33,432 bases of DNA, taken from contig ONKL01000029.1 of assembly GCA_900318395.1 (NCBI GenBank), positions 1 to 33,432 on the forward strand. Reading direction: 5' to 3'. This stretch comes from an uncultured Prevotella sp. (GTDB lineage Bacteria; Bacteroidota; Bacteroidia; Bacteroidales; Bacteroidaceae). This document shows positions 1 to 6,981 of the stretch, in pieces. The translations under genes were made by a program, and so were the position numbers. The notes under the pieces were generated by a model that was given only the letters and a program-made list of their open reading frames with translations, was not told the origin of the DNA and ran no database searches. Each line of letters opens with the position of its first letter. Position 1 is the stretch's first letter.

Positions 1-90
1 AGTATGTTCAACAGAGCCAAGCCAGAGGTGCTAAGAGCCAAGATGCTGTACAGCGGGTTGAAATGGGGATGGAATAACCACCCAAATTGA
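1..90 (+). CDS. C-terminal tail of an unrecognised protein (partial, cut by window edge)
   Basis: Frame 1 is open from the first base to a TGA at 88-90 and gives 29 residues rich in Lys, Arg and Trp, ending KWGWNNHPN. The composition (NRAKPEVLRAKMLY) is basic, like the end of a DNA-binding or transposase-type protein, but I do not recognise a family. The stretch to its right carries several short repeats, which would suit the edge of a mobile element, yet no complete terminal inverted repeat can be shown because the left part is missing. Confidence 0.35.
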   Translation, partial: SMFNRAKPEVLRAKMLYSGLKWGWNNHPN

Positions 91-115
91 TGCAGAACCC
101 GAAAAGTTTGATTTC

Positions 116-206
116 ACTATACATTCCTACATTTTCTTTGTAAGTACCATAATATCAATTATTTACGCAATGTATAGAGCATGTATAGAATAGGCCGTCT
201 ATACAT
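116..206. repeat. Cluster of TATACAT/ATGTATA motifs with a 9-bp inverted repeat
   Basis: ATGTATAGA occurs at 170-178 and 181-189. Its exact complement TCTATACAT is at 198-206 and a near copy ACTATACAT at 116-124. The 181-189 and 198-206 copies form a perfect 9-bp stem with an 8-base loop. No T-run follows, so a protein site or the end of a mobile element is more likely than a terminator. Function unknown. Confidence 0.45.
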
Positions 207-280
207 CATTTCGATAAATTACAGTCAATTTTAGGCGATTTATGTATCTAACTATCTGAAATACAAGGTGTTTCTTGTTT

Positions 281-330
281 GTTTCTTTAATGGAAACAAG
301 TTGTTTCTCTAAAGGAAACAAAATGTTTCC
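281..330. repeat. 22-bp tandem repeat (GTTTC-N6-GGAAAC)
   Basis: Units begin at 281, 303 and 325. The first two are GTTTCTTTAATGGAAACAA and GTTTCTCTAAAGGAAACAA, each an imperfect palindrome; the third is truncated (GTTTCC). Spacing is exactly 22 bp. A related partial unit (GTGTTTC) lies just upstream near 268. The design recalls the 21-bp tandem array at 33168-33251, although the unit sequence differs. Confidence 0.6.
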
Positions 331-434
331 AATGTGAGACCTCAAGCGAAACAACAAGGGCGCAGAGGGGACAGGGCGCAGAGGAGACTGGAACCTTTGC
401 ACCCACAATTTCGCGAAAATAGATGCGGTTTTCT

Positions 435-1964
435 CTATGGCCAGCCTAACACCCAATGACTGTCGGAATAGCGGCCTATGAGTTCGGCATCACGGAGGGG
501 ATCGAGCTGGCGGAGCAAGGGGTGACGCTGAGAGACGTCGACGGGGCTGCCATCTGGATTGTGGCTGTTGAACTCTAGGAGCGTGGCTGTGGTGGCACTT
601 TCGTCTATCTGTCCCCATCCTGCTGCTGGGATATGTTCTAACTCACAATTGATGAGCACACACTCGGCATGAGGATAGTTCTTGCCTTTATTGTCAGGCA
701 GGCGCCCCAGCTCGGCGTAGTCGGATAATCCCTTGAAACGACAGCAGAAGAACACGTTGCCATGATTTTCGGCTGTATTGCGGATCCACATGAAAGCCCC
801 ATAGCTGGTGATGGTACAATGATTGAAGAAAGACGGGCCACGCCCCAGGATGGTGTCACCTCCACCGTCGATACGACAGTTCAGCCAGTAACAGCTGCCA
901 TTGGCCTGCAATGCATCTCCATCGCCTATGATGTGAACATTCTCAAAGAAGTTACGTTCACCATTTACCAACAAGCCTTCTGCCTGGCCTTTGCAATCTG
1001 TCTTCAACGTGATATTGCGGAAGATAAGGTCAGTGCTGTTGTCAGCGGCAAAGGCTGCTCGACGCGAAGGGAACGTGCCTTTCACCTCGTTGGTCTTGAT
1101 GTCTGCAGGATGGGGATTGAACACCTCGTTGTTGGGATAATGCACAAGTACGCCATCGCGTGATTCGCCTTCGATTGTGACAAACCGTTTGTTTCGGAAA
1201 TAAACGAGTTCCTCGTAATCACCGTTTTTGATGAATACTGTATAGCGGTCGCTCTCAGAAGCCAGGAAATCAGGGATCAAATCCATTGCGCCCTGGACTG
1301 TTGAGAAATCACCCTGTCCATCAGCAGCCACGATGAGTTGTCGCTGTTCTGGAGAAGGCGGTGCAGTCTTGGTACGGAAACTCCAGCCCTTCTTGCCTTT
1401 GATGCCGTCGAAGCCCTGCAGCACACCCTTGTCGATGGTGACATAATACTCATGCCCGTATTCCAGCATATTGTGGTGCAGATAGATTGTGGCCTGGCGC
1501 CCATGCACGATAATGGGATAGAAATGGAATCCTTCGGAGAATCCGCCGATGATATCGAGCTGGTAGCGGCCTGTGTCCCAGGCATTTACGCCAGATGGAG
1601 TGCCAGGCTTCGTATTACGATTAGTGATAGACTCCGATTTATACTGATAAGGTACTGGCGTGTATTGGGCCAAAGGATTGGCAGGCTGTCCCTTTGTAGG
1701 ACCTGCAGGTATGCTCAGATCCAGACGATCCACAAGCTTCCCCGTCTGTTTGTCATAGACGGATATAAAGCCTTTATCACCAATTCTGACCTCTTCCGAC
1801 AATGTTAAAGTCAGATGAGTATCAGGGTTTACATCCACAGCGCCGTTGGCGGGTAACATCTTTGTGATGGCAGAATGACCTCCTGCTGGATTCACCCTTG
1901 CTTCCATGCTGATGGTCAGAAACAAGAGCAATAGTGTCGTCGTAAGTTTTGCGTTTGTTTTCAT
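435..1964 (-). CDS. Secreted pectinesterase-family protein (CE8-like) with N-terminal Ig-like domain
   Basis: Pectin methylesterases remove methyl esters from homogalacturonan. The 509-residue protein has a signal peptide (MKTNAKLTTTLLLLFLTIS), an N-terminal half of about 190 residues that opens like a bacterial Ig-like domain (ITKMLPANGAVDVNPDTHLTL), and from about residue 210 a right-handed beta-helix of the pectinesterase family. Family marks are GQAEGL, GDGDAL with Asp350 (nucleophile position QDTL), GGGDTILG with Asp370 (VDFIFG position), and a candidate Arg421 in ELGR. The glutamine that normally precedes the first Asp is Gly349 here, so activity or substrate may differ. The start at 1964 was preferred to one at 2012 because it leads directly into the signal peptide and does not overlap the upstream gene. 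It is the last of three minus-strand genes with 10-bp gaps and probably works with the neighbouring arabinan/pectin locus. Confidence 0.88.
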   Translation of the reverse strand: MKTNAKLTTTLLLLFLTISMEARVNPAGGHSAITKMLPANGAVDVNPDTHLTLTLSEEVRIGDKGFISVYDKQTGKLVDRLDLSIPAGPTKGQPANPLAQYTPVPYQYKSESITNRNTKPGTPSGVNAWDTGRYQLDIIGGFSEGFHFYPIIVHGRQATIYLHHNMLEYGHEYYVTIDKGVLQGFDGIKGKKGWSFRTKTAPPSPEQRQLIVAADGQGDFSTVQGAMDLIPDFLASESDRYTVFIKNGDYEELVYFRNKRFVTIEGESRDGVLVHYPNNEVFNPHPADIKTNEVKGTFPSRRAAFAADNSTDLIFRNITLKTDCKGQAEGLLVNGERNFFENVHIIGDGDALQANGSCYWLNCRIDGGGDTILGRGPSFFNHCTITSYGAFMWIRNTAENHGNVFFCCRFKGLSDYAELGRLPDNKGKNYPHAECVLINCELEHIPAAGWGQIDESATTATLLEFNSHNPDGSPVDVSQRHPLLRQLDPLRDAELIGRYSDSHWVLGWP

Positions 1965-1974
1965 GTCGTAATAG

Positions 1975-2370
1975 CTATTCCCTCGTCCAGGTGTGGGTTT
2001 CGTAGAACACACCTACGTAGCCGCGAACCTTCAGGGTGTTGCCTTCGAGCCAGATGGCGCATTTGTAGGTCTTGCCGTTCATCGGATTGTAGATCTTGCC
2101 ACCTTCCCACTTCTTGTCGTTCTTGGTGAGACCAGTCAGGATGTTGACTCCCAGTAACTTACGACTGCGCAGGCTTTTGTCGGGGTTGTGGACATCGAGC
2201 TGCCCTTCGCCTCGCTTCAGCCAGATGATCTTTCCGTACAGCTTATCGCCGCTCTGATAAATCTCCACGTTCGACTCATTATCAGTTGTGACCCACTTTC
2301 CGAGCACATTCTGGGCGTATCCTGCTACGGACATCAACGCCAGAACTAAACAAATAATACTTCTTTTCAT
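1975..2370 (-). CDS. DUF2147 family secreted small protein
   Basis: 131 residues with a clear signal peptide (MKRSIICLVLALMSVAGYAQ) followed by a DUF2147 beta-barrel-like domain. Recognisable family sequence includes GKWVTTDNES at the start, the YGKIIWLK segment and the closing GNTLKVRGYVG...THTW. The molecular role of this family is not established; members are periplasmic or outer-membrane-associated in Gram-negative bacteria. It lies between a glutamate symporter and a pectinesterase gene, with 10 bp on either side, so the three are almost surely co-transcribed. No catalytic motif is visible. Confidence 0.85.
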   Translation of the reverse strand: MKRSIICLVLALMSVAGYAQNVLGKWVTTDNESNVEIYQSGDKLYGKIIWLKRGEGQLDVHNPDKSLRSRKLLGVNILTGLTKNDKKWEGGKIYNPMNGKTYKCAIWLEGNTLKVRGYVGVFYETHTWTRE

Positions 2371-2380
2371 TATTTTGACT

Positions 2381-3649
2381 TTACAATATATTCAGGAAAA
2401 TCGAGATGATGCCGGTATTGATGAGGTCGGCGAACATGGCGCCGATGATGGGAACGATGAGGAAGGGCTTGACGGTATAGTGGTATTTATAGCATACGGC
2501 ACTCATGTTGGCCATCGCATTGGGGGTTGCACCAAGGCCGAATCCGCATATTCCTGCACACAGAACAGCAGCATCATAATTGCGACCTAACAGGGGGAAT
2601 GCCACAATATAAACAAATAGGGCCATCATCAGTACCTGAGACACCAAGATGACAATCAATGGTAGGGCTAAGCTTTGCAGATCCCAAAGCTTGAGGGATA
2701 TCATGGCCATACCGAGAAACATAGACAGACTGATGTTGCCTACGCTGATGATTCGCTCCATATCGAGCTTCTTGTCAGCTCTCACACGTTTTCCGTTTAC
2801 CTTGTAACTGAAGGCTCCTAATATGTTACGAATGATGGCAGCCAGGATCAAGGCACCAAAATAGGTGGGGAACGTGATGCCTGTCTTTTCCAGCAACCAA
2901 CTCAATATGGTGCCGCCACCCATGACCAGTATGATGACATAGACAGCCTTGGCATACTGTTGGAACTCTTGTTCGTTCGTACTGATACGCTTGGCACGAC
3001 CTGTTGGCGAAGCCTCGTCACTCTCGATACCAGCCATTGCAGGGTCAATATCTTCGTCTTGTATCTGAATCTGCTCATGTGTCAGTTTCGTGCGGATAAT
3101 CTTCTCTGCCAACGGACCGCCAATCATCGAACCAGCAATCAGACCAAAGGTAGCCGCAGCCATACCGATGGTTCCTGCGCCTTGCAGCCCCATTCCTTCA
3201 AGTAATTTTGCAAATCCACCTGCAGTACCGTGTCCTCCAGTCATAGCGATACTACCAGAAGCCATACCAATCAAAGGATCGACACCCAAGAGGCGAGTAA
3301 TTCCCATTGGCATTAAGTTCTGCATCGTGATAATGGCAACCATCAGGGCAAGCATGATGAACAAAAGCTTACCGCCTTTCTTGATGACTTTAAGATTGCT
3401 TTGGAAACCCACGCTGGTAAAGAATGCCAGCATGAACACATCCTTCAGTGTACCATCGAACGACACTTCGATACTAAACCAGCTATATAGAATCAGAGTG
3501 ATCAAAGAAAAAATGATACCACCGCTTACTGGCGAGGGCACACAGAATTTCTGGAGAAAGGTAACCTTTCGCGTTAAAGTCATGCCGACGATGAGGGCCA
3601 GGGCACCTATGCCGGCAGTCTGTATCATATCTAGTTCAATAGTTGTCAT
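2381..3649 (-). CDS. gltS: Sodium/glutamate symporter, GltS (ESS) family
   Basis: Inner-membrane carrier of 422 residues, the usual length for the family, taking up glutamate with Na+. It is hydrophobic throughout, with about ten membrane segments and a hydrophilic central loop near residues 190-230. Typical GltS stretches are present: the N-terminal FLQKFCVPSPVSGG, the FMLAFFTSVGFQSNL segment and the first re-entrant motif SGSIAMTGGHGTAGG. A second such motif, GFGLGATPNAMANM, lies near residue 380. The start at 3649 could instead be the Met eight codons in. It heads an operon with a DUF2147 and a pectinesterase gene, an unusual partner set for an amino-acid carrier. Confidence 0.92.
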   Translation of the reverse strand: MTTIELDMIQTAGIGALALIVGMTLTRKVTFLQKFCVPSPVSGGIIFSLITLILYSWFSIEVSFDGTLKDVFMLAFFTSVGFQSNLKVIKKGGKLLFIMLALMVAIITMQNLMPMGITRLLGVDPLIGMASGSIAMTGGHGTAGGFAKLLEGMGLQGAGTIGMAAATFGLIAGSMIGGPLAEKIIRTKLTHEQIQIQDEDIDPAMAGIESDEASPTGRAKRISTNEQEFQQYAKAVYVIILVMGGGTILSWLLEKTGITFPTYFGALILAAIIRNILGAFSYKVNGKRVRADKKLDMERIISVGNISLSMFLGMAMISLKLWDLQSLALPLIVILVSQVLMMALFVYIVAFPLLGRNYDAAVLCAGICGFGLGATPNAMANMSAVCYKYHYTVKPFLIVPIIGAMFADLINTGIISIFLNIL

Positions 3650-3657
3650 AAGCCCTA

Positions 3658-3665
3658 CAAAGATA
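3658..3665 (-). promoter_or_regulatory. Possible -7 element for the gltS operon
   Basis: TATCTTTG on the minus strand matches the Bacteroidetes -7 consensus TAnnTTTG. It is only 8 bases from the proposed gltS start and no TTTG is seen 19-21 bp upstream. If it is used, either the leader is nearly absent or the internal Met (residue 8) is the start. Confidence 0.3.
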
Positions 3666-3777
3666 CAAAGAATAATGAGAAATGTGATGAATTCGCTGAT
3701 TTCTTATGTTTTTTTATGAGTAGAGAGCACTTTATGATAGTTTTGAGCGCAAAAGTTTTACAATGATGGAAGATATT

Positions 3778-3809
3778 TTTGGCAGTGTGAATATTTTGTA
3801 TTATCTTTG
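3778..3809 (+). promoter_or_regulatory. Promoter of the membrane AraC-type regulator gene
   Basis: TTTG at 3778-3781, a 20-bp spacer and TATCTTTG at 3802-3809 match the Bacteroidetes sigma-ABfr consensus fully. Transcription would begin near 3816, giving a leader of about 43 bases. Confidence 0.7.
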
Positions 3810-3858
3810 CAGCATAAATCCTAACAACGATAGCCTGGCCTATAATATATAATAAGGT

Positions 3859-6801
3859 ATGCGACGAACGTGGATCATGTTACTGGCCTTATGGTGGACA
3901 GCTCTCGGTATAGCACAGACTACCATGCTGACCGAGCGCTATAATCTGTCGTTTCTCGATCTGAGCAACGGACTGCCACATAATAACGTGAGTGACATCT
4001 ACAAGGATTCCAATGGATTCCTCTGGATCTCGACTTACGGTGGCGGACTGGTGCGCTATGACGGTTATAGCATGATGGTACCTCGTCTTGACCTGAATAG
4101 CAAGTCGTGCAGGAGTGTGACGGAAGACCCGTTCCGCAGACTTTGGGTGGCTTTTGATGAAGGCATCGATATCGTCGACCTGAGAACGATGAAATCGGTG
4201 ATTCCTGACCATCCCGAGCTGAAGAAACTGCTGGAGCAGTCGTCTATCAGTTGTTATCGTGATGCCATTGGACGTATCTGGATTATCAACGACCGTCAGA
4301 TTAGTCTCGTGACCTTTACACGAGAAGGTGAGATCGATAAGATCTACGACTATCCCCATCCTTGGAGAATGCTTGATATCGCCATTTGCGACGTTGAGGG
4401 GAATGGCAAGCCCTGGGTGGGTATTGAGGAAGGTGTCTATCGGCTGGTGGTGAGAAATGGCAAACTGGTGCGTGAGGAGATTTCTGCCGCCCTTAAATCC
4501 TTGCGTGGACGTTATGTCACTGACATATTGAAGCGTAATCACGTGGTGTGGATCTCAACCAATTTGGGGCTTTATCGTTATGATCCTTATCAGCAGAAGC
4601 TTGATGAGTATCGCCATTCCAGTGAGCCTGGGGCTCTTTCTCACGTCTTTTTGTCAAGTCTGGCAGTTACTTCCGACAATCGTCTGCTGGTAGGTTCGCT
4701 AGGTGGCGTCAATATATATGATGACCAGACGGACAGTTTTACGGCTTGGACTACAGAGAGCAGTATTCCCCTGAAGAGTGAATTCATACATTGCATACGT
4801 GTGTTCCAAGGTCAGATATGGGTATGTACTGAGTCAGGAGGTATTGCCTGCCTCTCTCCCCGTCGCTTGCTGTTGCGTAACTCTGTGCATACGTCTGACC
4901 CTCGTTCGCTGTCGCCAAATCCTGTCAATGCCATGTATGTCGAGCCAGATGGTCGCTTGTGGGTAGGAACAGTTGAGGGAGGTCTCAATCTTCGTGAAGC
5001 CGGTTCTACGGATTTCATCCATTATACGACATCGAATTCGGGTTTGTCGCATAATAGTGTTTCTGCACTTGCAGCCGATCAGCATGGGAGACTGTGGATA
5101 GGAACCTGGGGTGGTGGTCTCTGCGTGGCTGACAGGCAAGGAGCACACCAGATTTCACGGATGGATTTCCCAGGGGATTATCAGTGGCTGACCAGTTTTG
5201 TAGGCGCTCTTGCTACAGACTCGATCAATAACGGTTTGTGGATAGGCAGTAATGCTGGCCTGTTCTTCTATGACTATAAGAGTGGTAGGATTGAAGAGCC
5301 TTTTAAGGGGTGTCGCAGTGTGACAGGTAGTATAGGTGCTATTGTCGATCGTGATGGTATCCTGTGGATGGGTTGCATGCAAGGCCTGCGATTGGTGGAC
5401 CTTAACTCTGGTCGCAATGGGCACAGGCCATTTAAGACTGACAGTATATCACATAAGCTTGATGAGCCCAATTCACGTATCGTCGATAAGATATCCTCTT
5501 TTTATCAGGCAAAGGATGGTACATTATGGTTGGGCAGTAACGGTTACGGCCTCTATCGACTGGTCAAGGATCCGAAAGACAAAGACAGTCGAGGACATTT
5601 TGAGGCTTTGACGACTGAAGATGGTCTGGCCTTTGGAGGTGTCAAGGGTATTGTAGAGGATTTGAATGGCCATCTATGGATAACGACTCAGAATGGTCTG
5701 TCTGTTTACGATCCCAAGACTCAGTTATTTTCTAATTATTTCGAGAACGAAGGTCTGGTAAACCAGCATTTTTATTGGAATTCAGCGATCAGGGATGATT
5801 CTGGCGTTATCTATCTGGGCAGCGAGGGTGGCTTAATCGAGGTGTTAGGAGAGAATGCCGAATCCAGACCGAAGGGTAAGTTGGTGTTTACGCACCTGAT
5901 TGTGGATAATCAGGATGTGACAGCTGATGGCGAATACCTGTCAGAAGATATTTCGATTGCCTCTTCCATTCAGTTGCGCGAGAGTAATCGTTCTTTCTCT
6001 ATCGCTTTCTCTGCCCTGGACTATGGTAACGAGGCTCAGACGATGTTCAGTTATAGGATGAAGGGTCTTGATAATGACTGGACGCCGCTGATGCTTGGCG
6101 AGCATTCCGTCCGTTACAGTGCGCTACCTGCTGGTCATTACACTTTTGAAGTGAGGTGCTTGTCGGCTACTTCAGCTGATCATTATGATACAGCCTCAAT
6201 CGAGATTGAGGTACTTCCAGCTTTCTGGAACAGTTGGTGGTTCCGTCTGTTGTTAGGGCTGGCATTGGTGGGTATCATTATTTATGGCTATAACAGGCGT
6301 GTAGCAGAATTGAAGCGTCGTGAGGCAGAGCAGTTGCTCAGCCCGATCCGTGAAGTGCTCGAAGAGTCGGATGATCCTCGAAAGCTTCAGACCCGTATCC
6401 GCAATATCCTCGACAATCAAGAGCGTTACATGAAGAGCGTATCGAAAAGTGTAGAGGCAGATCGCGAAGAGGTGCAGAAGAACACCAAGCCCTTTATGGA
6501 GCGTGTGATGGAGATTATGGAGCAGAACTATATGGACTCTGAGTTTGGTGTCCAGGAGTTTTGCGATGCTCTTGGCATGAGTCGTAGCGTGGCCAGCAAG
6601 CATCTGAATGCTGAGGCAGGCGTGCCCGTAGGACAGTTTATCCGTAACTATCGTCTGAATATGGCCAAGGAGATGCTTTCGTCCAAGACAGGTAATCGTA
6701 ACATTACAGAAGTGGCGTATGCCGTAGGCTTTAATGATCCCAAATATTTTACCCGTTGCTTTACTAAAATGTTTGGCAAGAGTCCCAGTTCATGGTCTTG
6801 A
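3859..6801 (+). CDS. Membrane-spanning Reg_prop/Y_Y_Y sensor with direct AraC-type DNA-binding domain, no kinase
   Basis: 980 residues: signal peptide (about 1-20), a long periplasmic beta-propeller of Reg_prop repeats (about 28-690, with repeated units such as DSNGFLWISTYGGGLVRYD and PDGRLWVGTVEGGL), a Y_Y_Y domain (about 712-787), one transmembrane helix (about 794-813), a charged probably coiled-coil linker (about 815-875) and a C-terminal AraC HTH (about 880-980, ending in the family's GFNDPKYFTRCFTKMFGKSPSSW). The periplasmic part and HTH match hybrid two-component regulators of polysaccharide loci, which are normally 1300-1400 residues. Here the HisKA, ATPase and receiver modules are absent and replaced by the short linker, with no frameshift. 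It likely senses an arabinan or pectin fragment in the periplasm and activates the downstream susC operon through direct dimer control, in the manner of SusR-like one-component regulators (inference). Confidence 0.9.
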   Translation: MRRTWIMLLALWWTALGIAQTTMLTERYNLSFLDLSNGLPHNNVSDIYKDSNGFLWISTYGGGLVRYDGYSMMVPRLDLNSKSCRSVTEDPFRRLWVAFDEGIDIVDLRTMKSVIPDHPELKKLLEQSSISCYRDAIGRIWIINDRQISLVTFTREGEIDKIYDYPHPWRMLDIAICDVEGNGKPWVGIEEGVYRLVVRNGKLVREEISAALKSLRGRYVTDILKRNHVVWISTNLGLYRYDPYQQKLDEYRHSSEPGALSHVFLSSLAVTSDNRLLVGSLGGVNIYDDQTDSFTAWTTESSIPLKSEFIHCIRVFQGQIWVCTESGGIACLSPRRLLLRNSVHTSDPRSLSPNPVNAMYVEPDGRLWVGTVEGGLNLREAGSTDFIHYTTSNSGLSHNSVSALAADQHGRLWIGTWGGGLCVADRQGAHQISRMDFPGDYQWLTSFVGALATDSINNGLWIGSNAGLFFYDYKSGRIEEPFKGCRSVTGSIGAIVDRDGILWMGCMQGLRLVDLNSGRNGHRPFKTDSISHKLDEPNSRIVDKISSFYQAKDGTLWLGSNGYGLYRLVKDPKDKDSRGHFEALTTEDGLAFGGVKGIVEDLNGHLWITTQNGLSVYDPKTQLFSNYFENEGLVNQHFYWNSAIRDDSGVIYLGSEGGLIEVLGENAESRPKGKLVFTHLIVDNQDVTADGEYLSEDISIASSIQLRESNRSFSIAFSALDYGNEAQTMFSYRMKGLDNDWTPLMLGEHSVRYSALPAGHYTFEVRCLSATSADHYDTASIEIEVLPAFWNSWWFRLLLGLALVGIIIYGYNRRVAELKRREAEQLLSPIREVLEESDDPRKLQTRIRNILDNQERYMKSVSKSVEADREEVQKNTKPFMERVMEIMEQNYMDSEFGVQEFCDALGMSRSVASKHLNAEAGVPVGQFIRNYRLNMAKEMLSSKTGNRNITEVAYAVGFNDPKYFTRCFTKMFGKSPSSWS

Positions 6802-6834
6802 TATAGGTCAATAAGTACTCTTGATATAGCTCAA
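6796..6834. repeat. Pair of 16-bp direct repeats, probable regulator site
   Basis: TCTTGATATAGGTCAA at 6796-6811 and TCTTGATATAGCTCAA at 6819-6834 differ at one base and are 23 bp apart. The second is itself a palindrome (CTTGA-N6-TCAAG). The first copy overlaps the stop codon of the regulator gene. No T-run follows, so this is unlikely to be a terminator. Placement about 90-130 bp upstream of the susC promoter suggests an upstream activator site. Confidence 0.5.
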
Positions 6835-6870
6835 GAGGTGGAAAATACACACTTAGGGGAATAAAAATTA

Positions 6871-6901
6871 TTTTGTCCACCATATAAATCGTTTTGTCCA
6901 C
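6871..6901. promoter_or_regulatory. Direct-repeat operator TTTTGTCCAC x2, 21-bp spacing
   Basis: TTTTGTCCAC occurs at 6871-6880 and 6892-6901, exactly 21 bp apart, or two helical turns. AraC-type proteins bind tandem half-sites with this spacing, and the second copy overlaps the expected -33 position of the susC promoter, as for an activator touching RNA polymerase. The adjacent AraC-domain regulator is the obvious candidate (inference). Confidence 0.6.
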
Positions 6902-6922
6902 TTTATCATTTTTAATATCTTT

Positions 6923-6930
6923 TATCTTTG
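6923..6930 (+). promoter_or_regulatory. -7 element of the susC operon promoter
   Basis: TATCTTTG matches TAnnTTTG. There is no TTTG at the right distance: positions 6899-6902 read CACT. A weak -33 fits an activator-dependent promoter. The leader to the susC start would be about 45 bases. Confidence 0.6.
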
Positions 6931-6981
6931 CAGCAGATTTTTTACTAATTTTATTAATTTCTAAACTAAAATCAATTTGCA

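Larger units (their letters stand above)
91..434. other. Gene-free, repeat-rich intergenic stretch
   Basis: No convincing gene lies here. A minus-strand open frame (199-456) overlaps the end of the pectinesterase gene and its translation follows the local repeats, so I do not accept it. The stretch holds a cluster of TATACAT/ATGTATA motifs (116-206), 22-bp tandem units built on GTTTC...GGAAAC (281-330), the palindrome TTTCGCGAAA near 411-420, and a direct repeat GGGCGCAGAGG at 358-368 and 374-384. It separates a plus-strand gene end from a minus-strand gene end, so it is a convergent intergenic region. No stem followed by a run of T was found for either side. Confidence 0.5.

Noticed and set aside
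1-206. Complete insertion sequence at the left edge
   Set aside because: Only a 29-residue basic tail and short TATACAT inverted motifs are visible; no terminal repeat pair or target duplication can be shown.
199-456. Minus-strand open frame of 85 codons at the left end
   Set aside because: It overlaps the end of the pectinesterase gene, its translation follows the GTTTC/GGAAAC tandem repeats, and it shows no recognisable motif.
3090-3719. Plus-strand open frame (209 codons) opposite gltS
   Set aside because: It is antisense to a well-supported membrane protein and has no start context or recognisable domain.
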